A DNA stretch of 64,000 nucleotides from Watersipora subatra (Eukaryota; Bryozoa; Gymnolaemata; Cheilostomatida; Watersiporidae). Made by a program: the position numbers and the translations under genes. Location: NCBI RefSeq assembly GCF_963576615.1, contig NC_088710.1, forward strand, positions 5,560,001 to 5,624,000, given 5' to 3'. The notes under the pieces are model-generated. The model was not told the DNA's origin. It worked only from the letters and a program-made list of their open reading frames with translations, and ran no database searches. The number at the start of each line of letters is the position of its first letter. Within the stretch, counting starts at the first letter, position 1. Positions 29,760-42,659 of the stretch are shown here, one piece after another.

Positions 29760-31321
29760 CTATCAATGACCGAAACACCAGGCATTATTTGAGAAACCTG
29801 AACCGCGACAGAGTATCGGAGCATAAGCAGTAACTATATATGAACAAAGAGAGGCATTGAGGTGTGGAATATCTCACGAAACTTGTCCAAGGTCTGTCTC
29901 TACTAGTGAGTATACATAAATGTCTGTTTAAATTAAACGTAGTGTTTACTCTACTGGACTGGTAATTGACTGATTGATATTTGAGTGAAGAACCTTCCAC
30001 ACTTGACTGTCTATCGTGGCATTTAAGATATTTCATCAGCTATTTACTATCCACAAACTAAACTTGATCTCTCAAGCTACAGAGTGTACAACTATGTAAT
30101 TATGTGGACCATATGAATACAGAATCTTTGTAAATGTTCATAATCAACAGATGTAAATAGACTCGCTACTATGCAAGAAGTTGCGAACTGATTGGGTGTT
30201 AACAGTGAATCTACTGTTACAATTGGTTGGTATTCCACTCTCGCTGATGCTTCAGGATCTCAGTGGTTTTGTAATGTTTTAGAATTTATAATAGACAATT
30301 TACTGAGTGTTTTAAAATATGAGCTGGCCCCCCAACATTTGAAGAGTTGCGGTAAATGCTTGGAAAAATATATGTAACAAAACACAATCTCTCCATAGAA
30401 ATGCCATAGACCATACTGGAGTAATGATTACCTTGTTAGACACATCTATATAAAGCAAATGCAAGTGCTATCTGTAAGTAGGGGTCCAATACAAAAATGG
30501 GAAAACAATATATAGTAGGCGCTCCTACACTTACATAATTAGTTTCAGGAACACTTACTTTATAGGGATTGTATGTTATAAGAACAGTCAAATACATGTA
30601 AATTGTCTATTCTATTCGAAGATCTTTCCAAACTTACCCTTTTGGCCATTTAAAATGGGAAAACTTAATTTTTTTAATTGGTGGGCTGTGCCGTAACTGC
30701 AGTATTATTAGTTTGCATCGACAACTTTTTTCCTTTGTCAGATCAATCTCACTAGTTTTATAGACCACTTTTGCAATAAGTAGATGGGGAGTGCACATCT
30801 TTGACGTTGATTTACAGCAATTTTCGGATTATTTTTAAACAGCGAAGTCTATTCTGCAAAGTACAACTAATAACAAATATGTTATACGTCTACAATAAAG
30901 CAAAACAACAAAGTATTTTTACTGCAAAAAAGCGGTATTACCTTTTCATCGTCTATCTGTATCCAGGTTAAGATAAAAGAGAACTTTCGACGCTCTCCAC
31001 CTCGTGACATTCAGATTGGTGGACTGCACCAATCGATCGCCTTTGTATTTTTGAACAATTGCGCAATTACCCTATTCTCTGTTTTTTTCAACATATCTGA
31101 TGACCTATAGCGACGAACTAGAATGTCTCGGAAGTTGAATACATAATAAATATAGAGCTATGCGTACATATTTTTTTCTTTCGCAAGTTTGGCCAGATAA
31201 ACTAACATTCAAATTGAATTTGAGAACTCGCCTCACTTGACACAACGTTTTATGGAATTTTTTACACAGTACGAAGCAAAAACTTCACATAAATTTTGTA
31301 CATTATCTGGAATCTACGTTA

Positions 31322-31580
31322 TAGGAGGCATATGTTATAGGAGGTATATATTATAGGAGGTATAATATGTTATAGGAGGTATATGTTATAGGAGGTATAT
31401 GTTATAGGAGGTATAATATGTTATAGGAGGTATATGTTATAGGAGGTATATGTTATAGGAGGTATATATTATAGGAGGTATAATATGTTATAGGAGGTAT
31501 ATGTTATAGGAGGTATATGTTATAGGAGGTATAATATGTTATAGGAGGCATATGTTATAGGAGGTATATGTTATAGGAGC
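31322..31580. repeat. 16-bp minisatellite (GTTATAGGAGGTATAT)
   Basis: About 16 units with a higher-order alternation of TATATG and TATAATATG links. It lies in the intron between E16 and E17. Confidence 0.9.
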
Positions 31581-31717
31581 GTCTACTGTACGTACAAGTA
31601 AAGAACTAGTTTAAGGTACTGTAATAACAATATTATAGGCAATATTCAGATCTCAAAGGAGTCATATTAACGATGTTGGTACACGTAAAACAAGCGATTT
31701 GTATTCAAGCCAGTCAC

Positions 31718-31905
31718 CTTCTCAACCTCTCCTCCTCCATTTGAAGTCTGATTCTCTCTTTCCTTTCTGCATCCTCTTTCTCCCTCTTTGCTGCCTCCTC
31801 CCTTTCTTTCCTCCTATTTTCCACTGCTCTCCGCCTTTTCTCTTTGGCAGCAGCCCGCTTGGCTGCCTGAGCATCTCTATTAGACAATCCAGGTGGTAAC
31901 GAATC
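31718..31905 (-). CDS. Long gene, exon E16: Lys/Arg/Glu coiled coil
   Basis: 188 bases, acceptor AAATTTTGTAG, donor GAGAAG|GTGACT. It starts DSLPPGLSNRDAQAAKRAAA and becomes a basic/acidic helix. It ends in phase 2. Confidence 0.82.
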
Positions 31906-33973
31906 CTACAAAATTTATAAAATAATGAGAACTTATAGCTCTTAAACAAGGCATTTCCTGAAACTGATAGCTGAAAATGTATATCATTGAGTGAGTATTT
32001 TATGAAACTAATGGCAAAATTATTATTAATATTTTACCGCTCATTCTTAAAGCTGTATTGAGTGTGATATACGTGACACGTGACATCAATGATTCGCGGC
32101 AGTAAATCAGTCTTAATATACATGTAATAACTTCAGCTCAAATACAGTACTTGATGTAAAAATTGACAGCTAGATGTTATTATGCAGAAAATGTCAAACC
32201 AAAAAGCTCCCCAATATACATGTACAAACCACAGAGCAGTAAAACAACCTCACAATCTGAAACCTCCAAAGAAGAAATTTACCTGATCCATGGCACCCAC
32301 CAAAAGCACACAAATCACTCATGCAGCCGTGTTGTATTAATCCAGCATTGATGTCCTAACCATGAACACAGACATAAGTCCACGAAATTATGCGTAAACG
32401 CAGCACCGAAAAATTACTCTTGATTTTGAAATAGCAATGGTGGTTTTCATTGTGTGAACTTGTGTCTGCAATGGTATTATTTTGGTTAAAAGTGTGATCT
32501 TAAATTGAGCTGTGATGAACAGGAAGGCAGTTGAGTGCCCGCAGTCAGTAAAAGCGCACATCGCTCAAACAACACTAGATACAAACCTCGTCATCGTCCG
32601 TAGTAATGTCATACTGGAGTCGCAAGATAAGATAACTCTAATTAGCATTTGGTGAGAACTAACAGAACAGACAACAGACACGTCTAGGGTAAAGGACTAG
32701 ATATCTACTCTCCACCTAAATAACATCACATACCAGAGCTTTTTGAGGGAACGAAAACTATGGGATACTAACTATGTACTCCCAGCATCTACCGTTTAAT
32801 ATACAAATTTTATAATAAAAAAATTGTAACTTTATAAATTTTGGACATGGTTAAAAAGAATGTAGCAGAATCTTATCTTTATACTAGGATGTTTACTAGT
32901 GCATGGATAGGGCACTGTTATTGCACTAATTTTGCTGAAGTTCTCTATGATTTAAATCATGGAAAATATTGTCAGTAGAAATATTTGAAAAATAACAGCT
33001 TCAATTACTAGCTTCAAACTGCTTCAAAATCTCCAACAATGTGCAAGTTTTTTGTCTTGCAATACTCAAGAAGTTGCAAAAATATGCTGAAAAACAGATG
33101 TTAAAGCTGGGATTGGTTCTTGGTGATTAATTGGTAAAAACTACATATGCAATCAGGAGAATCCCCTTTACTAGTTCTAACACAAAGGTGTTCTACTACT
33201 TATAACATAAATAAATAGATGATTAAAGATGGAATCATTGTATGCTAAAGCTTTGAGTATTAAGGGATCTATAGACATACACTGATCTCATGCTAACCAG
33301 TCACTACCTTCTTTTGAGAAAGATTCTGCAATAAAAATAAAAGCTCTCTTGAATTAATATCATACATTGACTCCTGAGAATTAATTACAGTGAAACCTTA
33401 ATATACAAATTAATTACAGTGAAACCTTAACATACAAATTAATGACAATGAAGCCTTAACATACAAATTAATTACAGTGAAACCGTAACATACAAATTAA
33501 TTACAGTGAAACCTTAACATACAAATTAATTACAGTGAAACCTTAACATAAAAATTAATTACAGTGAAATCTTAGCAAATAAATTAATTACAGTGAAACC
33601 TTAACAAACAAATTAATTACAGTGAAACCTTAACATACGAATTCTCCGATATGAAACAATTCCAGCAAATAGTCGACTCTATACCAGAACTTCTTTTCAA
33701 TAGACATTATCAGACGTTTCTTGAAGCCTTTCAGTGAAATGAGACAGTTCTCGGTAGGCTTCCTTAGATTGGAACTTTTGAAATATTAGCGAGATACCAA
33801 AATACATGTTTGATAAATACTTCACAGAGCCCAATCCTACATGTAAGATAAACAGAGCTGTCTGAAATTCTCTGCAACTTCAATTAAAACTTTTCAAACA
33901 ATAAGCACAGTGTCGCTGGATCTGTATCCTAATTTTAGCGCAAGCTAAAATGCTATCAACAAATTGAACCCAC
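31906..33973. other. Intron between E15 and E16, with 29-bp minisatellite
   Basis: 2.07 kb, AT-rich. Only the 29-bp array (33380-33640) is structured. No gene. Confidence 0.6.
33380..33640. repeat. 29-bp minisatellite (AATTACAGTGAAACCTTAAC type)
   Basis: About nine units of 29 bases with a few substitutions. Each unit holds TTACAGTGAAACCTTAA, close to the TACAGTGAAAC ends of pogo-like elements in this window. Confidence 0.92.
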
Positions 33974-34141
33974 CTCTTCATCGGCTGTGCTCACTGTACC
34001 AGTAGAAGCAGTAGGACTCGCCGATGGAAAACTAATTGGTTTAACTGAACCCAGCTCTGGCTTTAGTTCCTCTTCTTCATCTGAGAACTCGTCTCTCACA
34101 ATTACAAATTCCATGTCAGCCTCTACCTCTGGCTCAGGCGT
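33974..34141 (-). CDS. Long gene, exon E15: acidic
   Basis: 168 bases, phase 0-0, acceptor TTGTCTACAG, donor GAAGAG|GTGGGT. It codes for TPEPEVEADMEFVIVRDEFS, an acidic run DEEEEL, and a Ser/Thr-rich end. Confidence 0.85.
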
Positions 34142-37100
34142 CTGTAGACAATTTCATACATATACCTATCTATACCATAAATCAGGGTCTCAACAGCAGG
34201 TGACTTCACAAAGTTTAACATCTCAGCACTCTATAAAAGCTTCACTTAAATTGCTTCTTGTCTTATGCCAGTTAGACGGAGGAAATATAAACAATGTGGA
34301 GATGATTAAGGGGTGATTATGCGAAAAACCAACCAAAGCTTCTGAAGTAAGCATATCTAAGCTTGAGAACCATGGTTTGCAAAAAGCGGCCACAAGAGTT
34401 AGAACCACGTTCAGAAAAGTAGTTTCGTTTGTGCCTCATAATTTAGCGATTATAGATTTTGGAGAATCGAAAAGATAGTGTGTAAAAAATCAATAATTGT
34501 TAATTTTTTGATAATTTGTTAATAATAATATTTTGTCCAATCAAATGTGAATTTTGATTGCCCTCATATTACACAAATTGGGCATGATCGGAGCTATACA
34601 TTTGCGAGCCTTTACACTTCGAATACATCAATTACTTCTCAAACTGATGTTTTTTAAATTCATAGCTTCTCCTAACTTACTATGTGGCCACTCATTTATG
34701 GATAAATATTTCCTAATAAATCAGTACGATTTAAAAACTGTTATTCTGTAAAATCTGAATGGTAACAATAAACTCTGCTACAGAGAAATGAGCATCCTGT
34801 TTTTTAGGACTAAGATGATGTCACCACAACATACAGGTACATTCAATAAACAAGGTAATTATTAAGTGCGGTAAGAGTGATGCAAGCAGACTTGTTAGAG
34901 TTTTTTTCATGTCAGCTTCAGGCAAGAAACTCACAAAGGCTGCAGAGAGAGTGATGTGGGTATACAAAGCATTAAAACAGCTTTGAACAGTTATGTTTAG
35001 GTAGTGCAAAACTGATTAGTTGTCAATTCTAAAAAATTCAAACAAAATTAGACGAAAAAGTGCATATTGGATACACGTCAGACACAGGATGAGATTCCCT
35101 AAAACTTTCTGAACTTCCTCATTTCGATTTTTTAATGAGCTAGTTCCATATTATGTGAGCGTAACTAGCATCTAAAGAAAAAATGAAGCAATCAGAGGGC
35201 TGTTAGGAAGATAGTGGTTCTGTTTTTAAATAAATGGAATGGACCCCAAATTACATAGTAAGCTAATTAGAAGACTAATATGGAAGCTCATTATGCTATT
35301 TCCTATTGACATCAAACTTGTGTTGGAAAATCTCAACACAATCACACATTGGATCACTACAGGCTCCCGTTTTGTAGCCACAAACCTTCTTGCTATAAAG
35401 TTCTGATCACCTAAGTAGATTTACATGTATCTATAAATCACAACAGCCACACATTCTTAGTACTAAGGTATTACAATCACATGTGACCAACCAATTCTGT
35501 CAAATCATTGCCACATGTGTACCATGCTAGAACATAGCACTAGCGTGTGTATTTTACTAGAGTGTTATAAATCAGTAGTATCCCTTCATAGGGCATTATG
35601 GTCAAATCTACTGCTTATTAGGGATTGCAGCCATATATTATAGTTTTATGCACCTCTTTTGAGATATCGCAGCCATGTGACGGCACTGACCATCCATGGT
35701 AAGGCACTATAGTTATGCATTATTTTTAATTTTGACATAACAGCCATAGGTGGAACTTAATACAAATTTTCTTGAGCATTACAAACACATGTACATATAT
35801 TCTTTTCTTAAACATTAGAATACCATGACTGCCTTACTAGTGCATTTTGAATACATGTCTGCCTTGTTATTTGCCCTCTTTATAAAGGTCGTATTGTAAC
35901 ATAACATTACAAATACACATTACATTTGTTTCTTTTCCAACAGTGATACAGTTGTATAAATCAATCACATGATAGTGTGTTTGATGACGCTTGAGATCAT
36001 ATAATATTGCCCACCCAGGCTTGCACTACTGTCAAAATACTGTCACTACATCAAGCGTAAAATAAAAATTTACGAAAATGACAGCACTTTGAGCAGTGGT
36101 GTATATTACAATCAGCAATGATGGTCTGTGCCTGAGTATTGCAGTTAAGTTTACTATGAGCAATAATAACACCAAGTAATGTGTGTGCATGTTGAGACAC
36201 AGCGTAGTAATTTTTTGAGTTAATCTAATAAAATTTTTACAACCTTGAGAAGACTGTTGATAGAGTTTACTGCAGGTGACTCAGACCATAAAAAACGTAA
36301 ATACAGTGCGCCCCTGGGTTACGAGATACCAATTATACCAATTTTTATTATGTGTTAATACCTTACAATGTAGAACATGTTTTTTTATCCTCGCCATACA
36401 AAATTTTTTCGCCATTTGATACTAACAAAATGTTTGCTAGAAATTAAAATTTGGCAGTTGGTGTGCTGAATACATCGAAATAGCGAAGGGCCGATATGCT
36501 ATTTGCCAAAAATCGCTCTCACAATGTCTGAAAGAAATATGATACTCGCTCTCTCAGTTCAGCGTTATCTGTTATGAATTATAGAGAACAAAAAACCGGG
36601 AACAAATAAGTGATTAAATTTTAGACGATGACAGAGTTGAAGTCTCTTTTAGTCAAGTACAAGCTAAAACATAGCTTTAAGTTTGTGTTTAGCAAGCTAA
36701 ATTCATTTTGGTTAAACTCAACATTTATGTTATACATCTGTCTCGAAGGTAAAAACTCCCTGCGGTACGCACTGCACGTAGTACAGTGTAACATTAAATT
36801 TTATTGCAGTATTTTACAATAAAACTAGTTGCCAAAGACCTACACTATTACCCTTGACCTTGATGCATACGTGAACAGTGCCAATAAACCAATAAATAAG
36901 TGCCATAACCAATAAATACACTAAAGTTACTGTAGGTAACCATAGTTACTAAGGTTAACATATTATTTTGTAGCCAACTTTTAATATGTACATTATGTTT
37001 AGAGAATTTTGATGATTTTCACCAGGGTATGTTTAGATTTGATAATTACTATGGGATTCTGTGCTTCTCTATACAACATTCTCACCATACGATGCAAACA

Positions 37101-37461
37101 CTGGAACGAATTCAAATCGTATGGCGAGGGTTCAATGTACGACGATAAAATTAACACACGAGCATCAAATTAGACTATAGCTAATTCATAAACTTTTGTA
37201 AACTGGGTTTAAATTCTCCAAAATATTGCTTCGCACCGAATTGCGTGAGTTACACGGTGGAAGTTGTCATCGTGCTCATGTGCCTAGTAACAACAGAATC
37301 AAAGTTAGGATTACTCATGCAAGAACCAACACCAGTAGGTAGAGAGCCATAGCAGATCATAGCCGACCCTGTAGGTGTTTAGTAAACAAGCATTTGAAGG
37401 CCATTTAGGGGTCAAAGGAGACAAATATTAAGATTAGTGTTGGTTGTGAGCCTGCCGTTAC
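34142..37461. other. Intron between E14 and E15
   Basis: 3.3 kb. It contains a TIR element (36304-37138) and, around 35440-35940, degenerate spaced repetition of ATTACAA-x-CACATG or TTGAATACATG phrases. No gene seen. Confidence 0.55.
36304..37138 (+). mobile_element. TIR element family B (mariner/Tigger-like MITE), copy 1
   Basis: Starts TACAGTGCGCCCCTGGGTTACGA and ends (reverse complement) TACATTGAACCCTCGCCATACGA. The family has further copies or parts at 51258-51789 (inverted), about 53640-54050, 54300-54930 and 56791-57345, sharing the CCATACGATATTAACAA and TCTCAGTTCAGCGTTATC blocks. No transposase frame. Confidence 0.65.
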
Positions 37462-37551
37462 CTTCCACTCCTCCTCCTCTGGTTCTGGAGTGGGTTCCTT
37501 TGGTTCAACCACCGGAGTTGGTGGCTTCGGTGTCTTAACCGGTGACACAGG
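37462..37551 (-). CDS. Long gene, exon E14: Pro/Glu-rich
   Basis: 90 bases, phase 0-0, acceptor TTGTATTAAAG, donor TGGAAG|GTAACG. It codes for 30 residues of PVSPVKTPKPPTPVVEPKEP type, ending in EEEEWK. Confidence 0.82.
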
Positions 37552-39253
37552 CTTTAATACAAAAGCAATAGTACATATCGGATGCAACTGCGGCACCTAC
37601 CTATGACCTTAGCGATCCAAGAGCAAGAATCAGGGTGGCAGCAAACAATAACCTAAAGCAACTGATAGTATTTGTATAGACACACAAACGAGAAAAAACT
37701 GTAACCTATATAGTGAAAAAAGTTCTACAAAAATCTTACAATGTAAGTGGTATAGTCACTAGGGTGGCTGTGGAGTAGAGCCAGTGGCTCTGTACATGGG
37801 ACTACTATCTTCTACAGACACATAGATAAAAAACTGACTAAGTTTGCAGAGATTTATCGAATAATATGAAAGGGCTAACTGCTGCCCTTTTTTCAATATT
37901 GGTGTATCGCCTAAATTAAAAAACTATTCTATTTTTGAAATAAAATTATGGCCAATTAAGTCTTATATATATAATATCACTGTAACAGATACTATTAGGT
38001 ATACAATATTCGATATTATCTACCCAATAATATCATAAACGATTAGTTAGATTTGGTCAGCATCACTCTATAGACACTATCTAGCGTCACTCTCTGTTCA
38101 ATGTTTGCTAAATAAATCATTTAGGAGTAAAAATAATAAGTTTTATTTTATAAAAAGTTAAAATTAACGAAACGAATTATAGTGTGTAGCAAAGCAATAT
38201 TCCTAGCTATATTATCTTATAATGGTCAAGTATTTATTTCAGACTCTCCTGGTGGTTAACTGTTATATGCTGGCAGTGCCACTGTCAGAACTGAGTGCTA
38301 GATTAGCCTCACCTTTATAACACAGTTTTAAATTTCACTAAAAACTATTTTTAAAAGATCTTGTAGCGAGTCTAATTATAGACGTTTTTTCATCCCACCA
38401 GCATTCAGAATAGATCATGGTTTATCTTATTACAATTCTTTGAAAGAACTTTAGCCATTTGTATCACCTTTTAATAGTTTTATCTCCTTTTATTAAACGT
38501 CATCTTGTGTTCAATTTCTTAACTAATTGCTTAAAAAATACCAATTATTCTAGCCAATGTCTTTGGCTGTTTGCCTGAAAAAGATTAGACAAGAGAAAAC
38601 AACTACAAAATTCTCCATGAAAACAGCTATCGAGTTTCATAGCAAATATAATTGGACAAAAGTTGTACCAAGTCTGACATTCCCATGTATCATTATTTGT
38701 GTTATCTTTTATAAGCTTAAAAAAGTGGGGAACCATGAGACAAAGGTAGGTTCATAAAGAGAAAAAACTGGAATCATTATTTGAACATAATATCTCCCAT
38801 CTAAATATAGCATTACTACGCCCACTCTCCGATTTTGCTGTCCGCAGGAAAGCCCGCTAACGCAATGTACAGCTACTGTATGCAATGTACAGCTACTGCA
38901 TGCAATGTACAGCTATTTTATGCAATGTACAGCTAATGTATGCAATGTACAGCTACTGTATGCATTGTACAGCTATTGTATGCAATGTAAAGCTATTGTA
39001 TGCAATGTACAGTTACTGCATGCAATGTAAAACTACTGTATGCAATGTGCAGCTACTATATGCAATGTACAGGTACTGTATGCATTGTACAGCTTCTGTA
39101 TGGAATGTACAGCTAGCGTATGCAATGTACAACTACTGTATGCGATGTACCGTCAACTGTATGCGGCGTATAACTAGTGTATGCAATATACGACTATAGT
39201 ATGCGATGAATGGCGCAGCACATGCAATGTGTGCCCAGATGTCTAATGCTCAC
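37552..39253. other. Intron between E13 and E14, with 20-bp minisatellite
   Basis: 1.7 kb: family A repeat part (37845-37965) and a 20-bp array (38860-39205) that runs to within 50 bases of exon E13. Nothing else. Confidence 0.6.
38860..39205. repeat. 20-bp minisatellite (TGCAATGTACAGCTACTGTA)
   Basis: About 17 units, increasingly degenerate toward the right. The unit contains near-palindromic TGTACA. It lies just downstream, in the gene's sense, of the E13 donor. Confidence 0.92.
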
Positions 39254-39420
39254 CTTCTCTACAGGAGAGGCAGCATGTCCCTTCCCTGCAATGCTAGACG
39301 GTTTACCCTTCTTTTCTTTTTTACCGGCATTCTTCTTAGCTGGCTTCTTTGCAACTGACTTTTCTATCTTCTTTGTCAGCTCCTTCTTGGGAGGAGATGG
39401 TTTAGCGACAATAGGCTTAG
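39254..39420 (-). CDS. Long gene, exon E13: Lys/Ala/Pro-rich
   Basis: 167 bases, phase 1 to 0, acceptor TTTTCTACCAG, donor GAGAAG|GTGAGC. It codes for AKPIVAKPSPPKKELTKKIE, then repeated KK, KKPAKKNAGKKEKK: a highly basic linker, histone-H1-like in composition, which may bind nucleic acid, microtubules or acidic partners. Confidence 0.86.
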
Positions 39421-40068
39421 CTGGTAGAAAAGATAACAATTCTAATCTAAGGTCTAAGGACAAAGAACTGCATCCATATGCAATACTTCAATCTATATAC
39501 AGCAGTGCCTGCCATGACACGCCTTGCAATACAATGTATGTTGCAGCTCATTAAATAAAATTTGTCAAATATTTTTGTTTTTAATGCATAGTAAGCGCAC
39601 ATATTTTTTCCTGCAAAAAATTGATTTCTGTGGTCTATTTCTAAAATTAACTCCTGAAGTATAACATCACAACACCAGTCAGAAAGGAAAGGAGCCAAGC
39701 CAATGCTTGCTTTAAATAATACATGAAAACAAGTTGTCCAGTTTGCTGTACTGTGTTTGTAAGATGTTAAAAAATTTAAAAGCCTCTTTTATAACCTATA
39801 GCAGGAGCGCAACAAATCTATAGCATTTGAAAAGCAGAGCAGCGAACAATAATGTACTGGAATTATGCATACAACAACAATTCAACTGTACAGAGTGAAG
39901 TATATTGCAAAAGCATTGCTGTGACGCATGGAAACAACAAAGATAGCATTTGAAACCAGGGAAACAGGTTTGGAATACAGAGTGGTACAGAGAACGCTGG
40001 CAGTGTATGGCAACACAGTGCAGTTACGCGTAACACAGTGCTGCAATGCATCAGCGGTCGGGGATTAC

Positions 40069-40188
40069 CAGGGATTCTCAGCTCAAAGATTGGATAGTCC
40101 TTAGGTTCAGGTACAGGGAAAACTATGCCGAAGAAGTGATGGTCGGAGCCAAACTGGAATGGCCGTGGGAATTTTCGATGATGATGCG
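40069..40188 (-). CDS. Long gene, exon E12: the only compact, aromatic-rich exon
   Basis: 120 bases, phase 1-1, acceptor TTGTCATCTTAAG, donor CCTG|GTAATC. It is open only in the frame demanded by its neighbours. It codes for HHHRKFPRPFQFGSDHHFFG, then IVFPVPEPKDYPIFELRIPG, a folded-looking motif in an otherwise low-complexity protein. Not recognised. Confidence 0.8.
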
Positions 40189-40974
40189 CTTAAGATGACA
40201 AACAAAAAGCGATTGTTAGGAAGCACATTGTTAAGACACAGGGGTTAGTTCACGCAAGCTCTAAGGTCACATGATGAAAAAGAGAATGTTAGATGGAAAC
40301 CTTGCATTACCTATAATCACATGTATTCAGAGACACTGAATGAAGATTTAAATGAAGACTCGTGAAAAACCTCAAAAAACAAAATTGTCCTGTTCTTTTG
40401 TTCACTTTTCAACCTAAATGTCTGGTGAGCCAAAAGAGGTGGACTACAAACTCTGAGAGAAATACCGGCAGCAACACAACCTATCTGCTGCCACTTAATG
40501 TTAATATGTTTACAAATGAACTTACACGAGATTTGTGGAGATTTGATCAGAAAATGTCAGAATTTTTCTATCATTTGCGATTGTTTTTGATGCCTAAAAG
40601 GATTTGATTGTCACAATCTTTCAAGGTTAAAATCGACGAAACTTGGATCAAGATTAAAACGCTCAGAAGAAAAATACATGCGGACTGACGCCACTAGTCA
40701 CTATCATCGCTAGTTGATATCAGCTACTGCACCAAGTTGAAGCGTTTCCCATCTCTATTCTGTCGGTCTCTTAGCAACTATAGACATCATAATTGCACTT
40801 TCAATTGATCTGAACATTTTAATTGTGATCAAGTTATATAGACTTTAATCTTGAAACATCCTGGCATCAGATCACCTCAAACATAAAAAACAACTGAAAA
40901 TCATAGAAAAATACCGATAACTTCTGAGAAAATTTACTAAAACTTTTGTGCAAGTTTATATTTAACAATCACTC

Positions 40975-41287
40975 TATAACAGCAAGCACTTGCTAGTAGT
41001 TATCAAACAGTTTTATAACAGCAAGCACTTGCTAGTAGTTATCAAACAGCTTTATAGCAGCAAGCACTTGCTAGTAGTTATCAAACAGCTTTATAACAGC
41101 AAGCACTTGCTAGTAGTTATCAAACAGTTTTATAACAGCAAGCACTTGCTAGTAGTTATCAAACAGCTTTATAACAGCAAGCACTTGCTAGTAGTTATCA
41201 AACAGTTTTATAACAGCAAGCACTTGCTAGTAGTTATCAAACAGCTTTATAACAGCAAGCACTTGCTAGTAGTTGTCAAACAGCTTT
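40975..41287. repeat. 39-bp minisatellite, 8 units
   Basis: Unit TTTATAACAGCAAGCACTTG plus CTAGTAGTTATCAAACAGC, nearly homogeneous, with alternating TTT/CTT variants in a 78-bp higher-order pattern. It contains the palindrome CAAGCACTTG. It is open in one plus frame (KQLYNSKHLLVVI), but it lies in an intron close to the E11 donor. Confidence 0.94.
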
Positions 41288-41348
41288 GATTAGAAACACA
41301 AAGCAAGCATTAGTGTATGAAGTTCTTTCCTTCCCACAATAGCATTAC

Positions 41349-41492
41349 CTTTGCCAGGCTTAGTCTTAGTTTTAGCTGGAGGAGATTCTATCGGGGCGTA
41401 GAGCTGTTGCAGCTCAGTCTTGTCGGCCACTTTACCAACAACAAACTCAGTTTCGTGTTGTACTTTGGTCTCACTCTTCTTTGGAGTCGACA
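41349..41492 (-). CDS. Long gene, exon E11
   Basis: 144 bases, phase 1-1, acceptor TTCGTGCAG, donor AAAG|GTAATG. It codes for STPKKSETKVQHETEFVVGK, then a Lys/Pro-rich end (KTKTKPGKG). Confidence 0.85.
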
Positions 41493-42051
41493 CTGCACGA
41501 ATATATCGACAGGGACGGGGTTAATGGTAGCGGACAGACAGAATGGTACACCTGGTCAGACGCAGAGTGCTTCTAGCTGAGACATAGAGTGCTGCTAGCT
41601 GGTGTAACGGATACACCTTGAGCAAAACCTTGTCGGTAAGCATTGAATGATGTTGATCGATAAACTGTGATGATGAAATCAGAAAGACTGAGTGAACTTA
41701 ATAAGGAAAATGCCATGAAGCTAACACATTGACACACAGTGAGCGAACTACATAAACATAATTGGCATGCGTGGTAGGTAAGCATAGGGCCTCACTGGTG
41801 GCTTGACAGTGTTATTTCTACGCATGTAGTGAGTCTCTAGTGACCTAGAACATTCATTTCACGTAGAAATAGAGTGACATCAGTAAAAAGTTCAAAATAG
41901 TATCAGTGAGATGCTGCTGCATAGACATGAACTGATACCGGTGTTGGCATGCCACAATAGGTCAGGACACATGCTCAGTTGCAAACACAACCAAGTCAAC
42001 ATATATATTGAAATAAAACTGAGAGAATAGATCAGCCTTAGAAATATTTAC

Positions 42052-42220
42052 CACCAGAAGAGGACTTCTTGGACAACACAGAGCCACCTTCACCAGATCC
42101 ACGTCCAGTCTTTGACCCGGATGAACCGGGGGCTGCTGCCTCACCTGGCTTTGCAAGCTCAGCCGATGCAGTAGACTCTCCAAGCTCGCCTGGCTTCCAA
42201 TGGCCAACGACGGAAGAGCG
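42052..42220 (-). CDS. Long gene, exon E10: Gly/Ser-rich
   Basis: 169 bases, phase 0 to 1, acceptor TTGTCTGATCTAG, donor GGTG|GTAAAT. It codes for RSSVVGHWKPGELGESTASA, then a Gly/Ser/Lys-rich flexible stretch. Confidence 0.83.
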
Positions 42221-42659
42221 CTAGATCAGACAAAAATGTGCCTATAGAGACAATATACTAAAGTTGACGAACAACAAGAGCTTGCATAATGCCAAGAGCT
42301 CTGCTACAGCATACATATCTAGTAAATAAGCAATTTCTCCAATTATTGAGATGCAACTGGTGATAGTAAGTAATCTTGCGTATCTTATATGTAGGTCTAC
42401 TGCAAAAAACATTGCAAAAAGGCAATAACAAAAATTTACAACTCATCAAAATTAAATGAGATAAATTATTTGAAAAATAATCAATGTGTAGAGGTATTAG
42501 TAAAGTGGATTTACAATTTAAATTTATGAATGTAACTTTTATTCAAATCACTTGCGGAACTAGCAACAAGAATTGCCATGCGATTTTGGTTTTTGATCGA
42601 CTATTCTTAGAAATTCTTCTTAATTTTTTTTCCCGTTAGGTGTAGAGACCGCAAATATT

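Noticed and set aside
38885-39199. Cys/Tyr-rich repeat protein on plus
   Set aside because: Product of a 20-bp array (60-base frame period); not a gene.
39210-39554. 114-codon plus frame opposite exon E13
   Set aside because: Antisense shadow of the Lys-rich exon.
40990-41289. 99-codon plus frame with 13-residue repeats (KQLYNSKHLLVVI)
   Set aside because: A 39-bp minisatellite unit divisible by three; it lies in an intron of the minus-strand gene and has no other coding feature.
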